A model generated the notes under the pieces. The model did not search any database and was not told the origin of the DNA. It saw nothing but the letters and a program-made list of their open reading frames with translations. The translations under genes were made by a program, and so were the position numbers. Positions 21,480 through 28,562 of a stretch of DNA of 35,923 nt are shown here, piece after piece. Position 1 is the stretch's first letter; every line of letters starts with the position of its first letter. The DNA comes from Prevotella sp. UBA2809 (GTDB taxonomy: Bacteria; Bacteroidota; Bacteroidia; Bacteroidales; Bacteroidaceae), in contig DEHD01000026.1 in NCBI GenBank assembly GCA_002351725.1, positions 5,458 through 41,380 of the forward strand. Direction: 5' to 3'.

Positions 21480-24095
21480 ATGAAACTAAAAACAATTGTT
21501 ACAACCGTATGTTTGCTGCTTTGTTCGATGGTGAGCTTGGCGCAAGTTTGGCAGTATGTTGATCCACGTATTGGCAGCGAGGGTGTGGGACGAACATTCC
21601 CTGGACCATCGATGCCTTTTGGAATGTGTAAACCAGGGCCTGACTGTACCGTTAAGCCCAATGCAGGGTGGACAAAGATGCCAGAAGTGGTTACAGGCTT
21701 CTCGCAGACTCACGTGAGTGGAACTGGTGGTGGACAGAAGTATGGCAATATCTTAATACAACCTGGATGCACTGAACAGAAACGTGTTAACGAGGAGTTT
21801 TCATTAGGTTATTACGCAACTACATTCGAGAGTGGCATTCGTACAGAGATAACTACCTCTGATCGTTGTGCCTTCTATCGTATACATTATCCTAAGAGCG
21901 GTTCATTGCTTATCGATGCCACACACTACTTAGGCAAGAACCCTGTGCCTGATCTTCGAGAGCAACAGCAGTTTGTTGGCAGCGAGGTTGAGATGGTGAA
22001 TAACCATGAGATTCGTGGCTATTCTCGCATTCGAGGTGGATGGAACAATGGCGATGCATATACGGTGTATTTCTGTTTGATAAGCGACAAGCCATTCAAA
22101 AAGAAGAACGAAAACACCGTTGAGTTTGCTGACACCTTACTTAATATAAAGGTGGGAATATCGTATGTCAGCGAGCAACAAGCTAAGCGCAACATCCCTA
22201 CTTGCGACTTCGACACTCAGTTGGCACAACTTAGAAATAGTTGGGAAGCCCTTTTGAGTCGCATCCAAATAAAAGGCTCTGAGGCTGATAAACGCATGTT
22301 CTACACAGCCCTTTATCACACCATGATAATGCCTGTGGATAAAACAGGCGAAAACCCCAAGTGGACAGAGCGCCCTTACTACGACGACTACTACGCCATC
22401 TGGGATACCTATCGCTCCAGTTCGCCACTCATCACGCTGATTGATCCTAAGCGCGAGGCTGACATCGTGAACTCGCTGCTAAACATCTATAAACGAGAGG
22501 GTTACATGCCTGATGCTCGTAGTGGCGACTGCAACGGGCGCACCCAAGGCGGATCGAATGCTGAGGTGGTGATAGCTGATGCCTTTGCCAAAGGCGTTGA
22601 GGGCATCGACTACGATTTCGCCCTCGAAGCGATGCTGAAGGATGCTGAGGTTGACCCAGGTGCCGACCACGAGAAGCACGGACGAGGCGGACTGCACGAA
22701 TACCTGAAGTATGGCTATCTGCCCTACGGCATCGACCGTGCTGGTACCCGTACCATCGAGTATGCCTACGACGACTATTGTATCGCACTGGTTGCCAAGG
22801 GCTTAGGTCGCATGGATATCTACGAGCGCTACCTCAAGCAATCGAAGAACTGGAAGAATCTGTGGCGAGCCGACTATGAGTGGGACGATGTGAAAGGCTA
22901 CATCATGCCAAAAGATGCCCAAGGCCGTTGGCTCGACTCTGTGCCCTGGGGCAAATCAAAGGTGTACCATCCGCTGATTCCTTACACTCCTATCACCAAG
23001 GTGGCTCCTTGGTATCTGCCCTGGTGGAGCACTTTCTTCTATGAGGCACTATCAGCCGAATACTCTTTGAGCATACCTCACGATGTGCCAGGACTGATTG
23101 AGGCATGTGGCGGAGCTGAGACCTTCCGCAAGCGACTGGATATGTTCTTCGATCGCAAGCGCTACAACGTAGGCAACGAACCATCGTTCCTCACACCTTG
23201 TCTCTACCATTGGATTGGTCGACCTGACCTTACTTCGGATAGAGTCAGGAAGATTATCAACGAGAATTACAACGACAAACCTGACGGACTGCCAGGAAAC
23301 GACGATAGTGGCGCCATGAGTTCGTGGTTGGCTTTCCACATGATGGGACTATATCCCAACGCTGGTCAGAGCTATTATCTGCTACATGCCCCGCTGATTG
23401 CGGAGTGGACCATGCAGCTGGCTAACGGCAAATCGCTGCACGGAGTAGTAAAAGGCCAAGGCACTCACTTTGAGAAAGTAACCCTTAATGGCAGACTTCT
23501 TAATGACGCTCGCCTTGAACACGCCGACTTGATGAAAGGCGGAGAGTTGGTGTTCTATGTTTCAAACAAGAGTATCAAAGAGGGAAACAATCTGTTTCCT
23601 ACGGAGAAACAAACTGTTTCTGCCAAGGAAACTAATAGTTTCTCGGTAGGAAACTACTCGAAAGCTACCCCTTCGCTCAAAGCGGCCATCAGCTTTACGC
23701 TCAACAAGCAGTTCCGCACTTGGCCTTTAAGCTATGCTTGGCAAGGCGACACTATGATAGTAACCTGCAAGGAGGCTACATACAGAATACCTCATGCCAT
23801 CGTAGAGAATGGAAACATGTTCTGTTGGGAGATGCCATCTGCTGATGGTGCTATCTACGATGCCAAAGGCACTTTCGCCTTTATCTCTTATAAGGCATTC
23901 AGAGAGTTGGAACAAAAGGGTGTGACCATCTATGATGGTATCACCTGGAGACTGATTGACAGATCGGACGTCACCCTACATGTGATGGCTGATATCGATC
24001 GTACAGAGATGTGGATTAAGTGCGACGACCATCTGCCATTGGTACTGGAGATGCGCCACAACCCACTTGGAATAGATTGGACTATAGACGAATGA
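21480..24095 (+). CDS. GH92 family alpha-mannosidase
   Basis: 871 residues from the ATG at 21480 (an ATG at 21465 lies before the promoter element). The signal peptide ends near residue 22 (SLAQ). GH92 blocks occur in order: FPGPSMPFGM near residue 40, VSGTGGGQKYG, YAIWDTYRSSSPL, YMPDARSGDCNGRTQGGSNAEV, YDDYCIALVAKGLG, LSIPHDVPGL, GNEPSFL and GLPGNDDSGAMSSW. The last carries the acidic calcium and general-base residues of this calcium-dependent inverting family. About 110 residues follow the catalytic region as an extra C-terminal part, and a DNA-level dyad array sits at the junction (23583-23654). GH92 enzymes trim alpha-mannosides of N-glycans and fungal mannan; linkage is not readable. The next gene starts 4 nt later, so expression is probably coupled. 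Confidence 0.92.
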   Translation: MKLKTIVTTVCLLLCSMVSLAQVWQYVDPRIGSEGVGRTFPGPSMPFGMCKPGPDCTVKPNAGWTKMPEVVTGFSQTHVSGTGGGQKYGNILIQPGCTEQKRVNEEFSLGYYATTFESGIRTEITTSDRCAFYRIHYPKSGSLLIDATHYLGKNPVPDLREQQQFVGSEVEMVNNHEIRGYSRIRGGWNNGDAYTVYFCLISDKPFKKKNENTVEFADTLLNIKVGISYVSEQQAKRNIPTCDFDTQLAQLRNSWEALLSRIQIKGSEADKRMFYTALYHTMIMPVDKTGENPKWTERPYYDDYYAIWDTYRSSSPLITLIDPKREADIVNSLLNIYKREGYMPDARSGDCNGRTQGGSNAEVVIADAFAKGVEGIDYDFALEAMLKDAEVDPGADHEKHGRGGLHEYLKYGYLPYGIDRAGTRTIEYAYDDYCIALVAKGLGRMDIYERYLKQSKNWKNLWRADYEWDDVKGYIMPKDAQGRWLDSVPWGKSKVYHPLIPYTPITKVAPWYLPWWSTFFYEALSAEYSLSIPHDVPGLIEACGGAETFRKRLDMFFDRKRYNVGNEPSFLTPCLYHWIGRPDLTSDRVRKIINENYNDKPDGLPGNDDSGAMSSWLAFHMMGLYPNAGQSYYLLHAPLIAEWTMQLANGKSLHGVVKGQGTHFEKVTLNGRLLNDARLEHADLMKGGELVFYVSNKSIKEGNNLFPTEKQTVSAKETNSFSVGNYSKATPSLKAAISFTLNKQFRTWPLSYAWQGDTMIVTCKEATYRIPHAIVENGNMFCWEMPSADGAIYDAKGTFAFISYKAFRELEQKGVTIYDGITWRLIDRSDVTLHVMADIDRTEMWIKCDDHLPLVLEMRHNPLGIDWTIDE
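23583..23654. repeat. Dyad array with 22-nt period inside the GH92 gene
   Basis: GAAAC-N5-GTTTC units start at 23584, 23606 and 23628, and a fourth half-unit GAAAC starts at 23650: exact 22-nt steps. Outer bases extend two of the stems (GGAAAC...GTTTCC at 23583-23599). Because 22 is not a multiple of 3 the encoded peptide is not repetitive, so the repeat exists at DNA or RNA level. The geometry equals that of 20512-20572 with a different stem sequence. Confidence 0.9.
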
Positions 24096-24099
24096 AGAT

Positions 24100-27000
24100 A
24101 TGAAGAAACTACTGATAGCTACCTTATTATTTGTTTGCACCCAGACTTTTGCACAGAAATCGACTGAGCAGATGGGGGGCGTGTATCATGCCTATCCCAT
24201 AGAGACGGGCACAGATAAGCCTCAACTGCAATCGGCCCCTGCTGGTTACGAGCCGTTCTACATTTCGCACTATGGCAGACATGGTTCGCGATGGCTCACT
24301 AACGATGGCAGATACCTGTGGGTGAACCAGCATTTCAATGACGACAAGAATCTGACCAAGCTTGGCAAGAACGTCAAGAAGCGCTTGGCCAAGGTGTGGA
24401 AAAACGCCAAAGGCAACGGTGGACAACTGACTGCTCTTGGCGCCCGTCAGCATCGAGGCATCGCACGCAGAATGTATCAGAACTTCCCACAGCTGTTTAC
24501 AAAAGATGCGCACCTGACTGCCCACAGCAGTACTGTAAACAGATGTAAGGTAAGTATGGAGAACTTTGTGGACGAACTCAAACAATTATCCAACACCCAA
24601 CACCTAACACCCATCACCCGAGAGGAAGACATGGCCTGGATAGCCTACACCTCGCCAGAGGAGAGGGAGTTAGAACATCGCACACACGTACCTCTAAACA
24701 TATCACCAGACAGATTCATCAAAGCACTCTTCGTTGATCCATCGAAAGTTGCAGAGCCCAGCAGACTGCTTACAGAGATGCATACCATCGCATCGGACAT
24801 GCAGGATGTAGAGTTGGATGTATCGCTCTACGACATTTTTACGCTTGAGGAACTGGAGGCTGTCTACAACAAGAACAATCGCAACATGACGCTGATTCAT
24901 GGCGACAGGATTGAGAACGAAGGCATACCAGCCCGTTGCGCCATCTCGCTGTGGCAACGCATTGAGAATGAGGCAGATGCAGCCATCAAACGTGGAGGCA
25001 CAGGGGCCGATCTTCGCTTTGGTCACGACTCTAATCTCTATCGCCTGATGACGCTGATGGGAATAGACCTTCGAGGCGAGGACTACAACTATATGGACGA
25101 GATTCTGCCTATGGCGGCTAATCTGCAGATGATATTCTATCGCAATAAACAAGGCGATGTGATGGTACAATTACTGCACAATGAGCATTCATTAGGCTTT
25201 AAGAGTTGGAAAGAACTCAAGCAACAAGTAAACGATCGCATCCACTATTATGAGCATCTTCGCCAACTCTGCGCCCTGAACACCATGGTGGGCACAGCCC
25301 CTGCCAACACCAAGACAGCAGGACTTTTTGGCAAAGGCTCTGAGGAGCACGGACAGACGCTGCCAGCAGTACTCGTGCCCAATGGTCAGAACTTTTGGAC
25401 TCCACAGACTCAGGATACAGAAAAGAAGTGCATAGCACCTTATTACTATACCGACTCGCTGTTTCAGGGCATCCGCAACAGCCATTGGATAGTAGGTGGT
25501 TGCACGCAGGATTATGGTTCGTTCACCCTTGCTGCACTTGGCGGCAAACTGCGCAAAGCACCCACAGAGCGAGCCACTCGCTTCTTGCATTCAGAAGAGA
25601 CATCGCATCCTCACTACTATGCAGTACGTCTGCCAAACGAGCGACTGAAATTAGAAGTTACAGGTTCAAGTCATACTGCAATCTTCCGTATCACTCCAGA
25701 GGTAGATGGACCTGTACATATCGTATTGAATCACAATAGCGATTACAAGGAGGGCTATCTCGAAATAAGCAATCAAGACAAAACCATATATGGCTACAAC
25801 CCTGTGCATCGCATCTATCAAGGTTGGGGAGAACAGGCTGGTTTCGAGGGGCATTATCTGTTGCAGGCCTTCGATGAAATCAAGGATTTTGGAATCGACA
25901 GCCTTTGCGCCTGGTTCACCTTCGATGGTAAGGCCAATCAGCCTATCATCCTAAAAGCAGCCTCATCGTTCACATCTAAAAAGGGAGCCTATGATAACTT
26001 CGCCTTCGAGGCAGAAGGACATGACTTCGAGACGATGATGGCCCAGACTGCTAAGCAATGGATAGACCGCCTGCATACTATCGATATAGAAGATACAGAT
26101 ATCGCCAAAGTGAATCAGTTCTATGGCGCACTCTATCGCTGCTCATTCCTCCCCAGAGAGATGAGCGATGTGGATGGCAGTTATCCCAAATTCGCAGATG
26201 GTAGCATCCAACACCCATCACCTATCACCCAACACCGCAAATTCTACGGCGACTTCTCGATGTGGGACACCTATCGCGCCCTGCATCCACTATATACGCT
26301 GATTGCTCCTAAGGAATCAGCAGATATGATGCAATCGCTGGTTACAATGTACGAAGAGGGCGGTTGGCTTCCCATCTTCCCTTGCTGGAACTCGTACACA
26401 GCAGCTATGATTGGCGATCATTGTAGCGCCGTGCTGGCTGATGCATATATTAAAGGCATCAGGGATTTTGACTACGAAAAGGCCTACGAGGCTATGCGTA
26501 AGAACGCTTTCGATACCCCAACCAACTTCGAGGATTATAAGAATGGTATGGGTCGCAGAGCACTAACATCGTATCTGAAATATGGCTACATACCCTTGGA
26601 GGATGGAGTGAAAGAGGCCTTCCATCAGGATGAGCAGACATCTCGAACCTTGGAATATGCCTTCGACGACTTTGCTGTAGCCCAACTGGCCAAAGCCTTA
26701 GGAAAGGAGAAAGACTACAAAGAACTAATGCGTCGCTCTGAGAACTGGCGCAACGTTATCAATCCAAAAACAGGCTATTGTGATGGTCGCCATGCACCAA
26801 AGGCTATCTCGAAGAAAAAGACAGATGGTGGCAAGTTCGAAGACAACATAGACTTTATCCATCGCAAGTCGTACGTCACAGAGGGCGCCACATGTCACTA
26901 CACATGGTATGTGCCACAGAATGTAGAAGGCTTAGTTGAGGTTCTTGGAGGCAAGGAAAAGTTCGAGGCCAAGCTCGACTCGCTATTCTCAGAAGGTCGC

Positions 27001-27345
27001 TATTGGCATGGAAATGAGCCCTGCCACCAGATAGCATATCTCTACGACTTTATTGGGAAACGCGAAAAGACCATCGAGCGAGTAGCGCATATTCTCGACA
27101 CAGAATACAACGATACTCCAGGTGGATTATCAGGTAATGACGATGCAGGACAGATGTCAGCTTGGTATGTGTTCTCATCGATGGGATTCTATCCTGTTTG
27201 TCCTGCCACTGATCGCTACATGCTATCAGCCCCACGTTTCCAGAAGGTTACGTTAAACCTGCAAGAGGACAAGAAGTTTACTATAACTCCAAGCTCATTA
27301 CCAAAGGACAGACATTATATCACCCAAAGTGAAATCATAAGATAA
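24100..27345 (+). CDS. Histidine acid phosphatase-GH92 alpha-mannosidase fusion
   Basis: 1081 residues, far longer than a single GH92. The signal peptide ends near residue 19 (TFAQ). Residues about 25-395 form a branch-2 histidine phosphatase: SHYGRHGSRW (R60, H61, G62) and RFGHDSN (H309, D310), the phosphohistidine site and proton donor. Residues about 405-1081 form GH92: EEHGQTLPAVLVPNGQNFW, DFSMWDTYRALHPLY, FPCWNSYTAAMIGDHC, TEGATCHYTW, YWHGNEPCHQ and GNDDAGQMSAW (GNDD at 1012-1015). A phosphate-removing domain joined to a mannosidase fits phosphomannan or mannose-6-phosphate glycans; this is inference. The end (ITQSEIIR) looks short: the usual last GG-x-L strand of GH92 is absent. Two heptamer arrays lie in the gene. 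Confidence 0.9.
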   Translation: MKKLLIATLLFVCTQTFAQKSTEQMGGVYHAYPIETGTDKPQLQSAPAGYEPFYISHYGRHGSRWLTNDGRYLWVNQHFNDDKNLTKLGKNVKKRLAKVWKNAKGNGGQLTALGARQHRGIARRMYQNFPQLFTKDAHLTAHSSTVNRCKVSMENFVDELKQLSNTQHLTPITREEDMAWIAYTSPEERELEHRTHVPLNISPDRFIKALFVDPSKVAEPSRLLTEMHTIASDMQDVELDVSLYDIFTLEELEAVYNKNNRNMTLIHGDRIENEGIPARCAISLWQRIENEADAAIKRGGTGADLRFGHDSNLYRLMTLMGIDLRGEDYNYMDEILPMAANLQMIFYRNKQGDVMVQLLHNEHSLGFKSWKELKQQVNDRIHYYEHLRQLCALNTMVGTAPANTKTAGLFGKGSEEHGQTLPAVLVPNGQNFWTPQTQDTEKKCIAPYYYTDSLFQGIRNSHWIVGGCTQDYGSFTLAALGGKLRKAPTERATRFLHSEETSHPHYYAVRLPNERLKLEVTGSSHTAIFRITPEVDGPVHIVLNHNSDYKEGYLEISNQDKTIYGYNPVHRIYQGWGEQAGFEGHYLLQAFDEIKDFGIDSLCAWFTFDGKANQPIILKAASSFTSKKGAYDNFAFEAEGHDFETMMAQTAKQWIDRLHTIDIEDTDIAKVNQFYGALYRCSFLPREMSDVDGSYPKFADGSIQHPSPITQHRKFYGDFSMWDTYRALHPLYTLIAPKESADMMQSLVTMYEEGGWLPIFPCWNSYTAAMIGDHCSAVLADAYIKGIRDFDYEKAYEAMRKNAFDTPTNFEDYKNGMGRRALTSYLKYGYIPLEDGVKEAFHQDEQTSRTLEYAFDDFAVAQLAKALGKEKDYKELMRRSENWRNVINPKTGYCDGRHAPKAISKKKTDGGKFEDNIDFIHRKSYVTEGATCHYTWYVPQNVEGLVEVLGGKEKFEAKLDSLFSEGRYWHGNEPCHQIAYLYDFIGKREKTIERVAHILDTEYNDTPGGLSGNDDAGQMSAWYVFSSMGFYPVCPATDRYMLSAPRFQKVTLNLQEDKKFTITPSSLPKDRHYITQSEIIR
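24591..24618. repeat. Four heptamers inside the phosphatase part
   Basis: CAACACC, CAACACC, TAACACC, CATCACC in direct tandem, preceded by AATTATC (24584-24590), the same heptamer as in the array at 12106. They encode the loop-like stretch NTQHLTPIT. Confidence 0.85.
26209..26236. repeat. Four heptamers inside the GH92 part
   Basis: CAACACC, CATCACC, TATCACC, CAACACC in direct tandem, the same unit family and strand as at 24591, 1.6 kb earlier in the same gene. They encode QHPSPITQH, a probable surface loop before YGDFSMWDTYR. Confidence 0.85.
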
Positions 27346-27382
27346 AAAATGCAAATTATTATGGCTTTTCGAGGTTTTATGT

Positions 27383-27390
27383 TACCTTTG
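27383..27390 (+). promoter_or_regulatory. -7 promoter element of the beta-propeller gene
   Basis: TACCTTTG matches TAnnTTTG and lies 31 nt before the ATG at 27422. No good TTTG is present at -33. Confidence 0.55.
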
Positions 27391-27421
27391 CATCCAGGAA
27401 ATTAAAGAACTAAAAAATATT

Positions 27422-28519
27422 ATGCTTAGAAAATTATCTAATTTCGCCCTGCTTATGGGCGCTATCCTGCTTACAGGATGTTTAAAGAACGATAACGATG
27501 GCAAGAAAGGCCAGGAATATGTTGTTACTGAGGGTGCATACATTGTTAATGCAGGCGATCCTGCTCATGGCGTCGACGGCAGCCTTAACTTTATCGACTT
27601 TACTACTGGTACTGCAGTCAGAAACATTTATCCAATTGGCCAGAATCCATCAGATGTTCTGGTTTATGGCAACAAAGTTTATGTTGTAGGCTGTGGCACC
27701 AATACCATCTATGTTCTCGACAAGAAAACCCGTACTCTTATTGATAAGATTAACACTGTTGACGAGATGGGCGAAGAGGCAGGTATTGAGCCTCGTTATG
27801 CCGTAGCCTATGGCAGCAACACCTATGTATCAACCCATGGTGGATATGTAGCCGTTATCGATACAGCCTCACTCACCATCACCAATAAGTATAAGGTAGG
27901 TTCATATCCAGAGGGTATGGGCGTTGGAGTTGTAAGTAGTAATGGTTCTGTGAAAGAGGTTACACTCTATGTAGCCAATAGCGACAATGGAAACGGCAAC
28001 GGTTCCATCTCAAAGATTAACCTTAGCTCAGGTAGTATCTCTGAGACTAAGAATGAAAAGATTAAGAACCCTCGCAGAATCGTTGCTGGTGGTAGCACAG
28101 CATTCGTTCTTGATGCAGGTTCCATCGACGAAGAGGGTATTCAGAAGAATGCAGGCGTATATGTGGTTGACGACAATGAAGTGGCCATGCTGATTGAGAA
28201 TGCAACAGGCATGTCGGCCAGTGGTTCGGCTATTGTTACCTACAACTACCCCAAGGGCAGCAGCAGCGTAAGCTACAGAGTGTGCGATCTCTATTACGGT
28301 AATCTCAGCTATTTCACGCTTAGCGGCGATTCATCTAAGCCCATCAGCAACCCAACAGCCATCTGTGTTGATCCAAACACAGGCTATCTGATTATAGGAA
28401 ATCCTGGATATATAAACATCTACGATGGCAATGGAAACTTCGCTGATTCATTCGATATTGGCGAGAATCCTGTAGGAATCTGCTACTCATACGGAACAGC
28501 AATCTACAATGGAAATTAA
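27422..28519 (+). CDS. YncE/DUF5074-like beta-propeller lipoprotein
   Basis: 365 residues. Lipobox LLTGC gives a lipidated Cys near residue 20, so it sits on the outer membrane. The rest is a run of about 40-residue beta-propeller blades with YncE-type repeats: IGQNPSDVLVYGNKVYVVG, TNTIYVLDKKT, GYVAVIDTASLTI, GSYPEGMGVG, NPTAICVDP and NPVGICYSYG. Such proteins bind ligands on the cell surface; some Bacteroides relatives of this fold (BtuG) bind cobalamin beside BtuB. No BtuB or TonB receptor is adjacent here, so the ligand is open. The gene has its own promoter element and a bidirectional terminator, which separates it from the GH92 pair upstream and the convergent GH3. Confidence 0.8.
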   Translation: MLRKLSNFALLMGAILLTGCLKNDNDGKKGQEYVVTEGAYIVNAGDPAHGVDGSLNFIDFTTGTAVRNIYPIGQNPSDVLVYGNKVYVVGCGTNTIYVLDKKTRTLIDKINTVDEMGEEAGIEPRYAVAYGSNTYVSTHGGYVAVIDTASLTITNKYKVGSYPEGMGVGVVSSNGSVKEVTLYVANSDNGNGNGSISKINLSSGSISETKNEKIKNPRRIVAGGSTAFVLDAGSIDEEGIQKNAGVYVVDDNEVAMLIENATGMSASGSAIVTYNYPKGSSSVSYRVCDLYYGNLSYFTLSGDSSKPISNPTAICVDPNTGYLIIGNPGYINIYDGNGNFADSFDIGENPVGICYSYGTAIYNGN

Positions 28520-28521
28520 AT

Positions 28522-28556
28522 AATAAAGGCGCTTCAAATTGAGAAGCGCCTTTATT
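28522..28556. terminator. Bidirectional terminator between the beta-propeller and GH3 genes
   Basis: Perfect 14-bp arms AATAAAGGCGCTTC (28522-28535) and GAAGCGCCTTTATT (28543-28556) enclose a 7-nt loop, with TTT on the plus side and a T/A-rich run on the minus side. It lies in the 43-nt gap between convergent stop codons and can end both transcripts. Confidence 0.9.
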
Positions 28557-28562
28557 TTTGTC

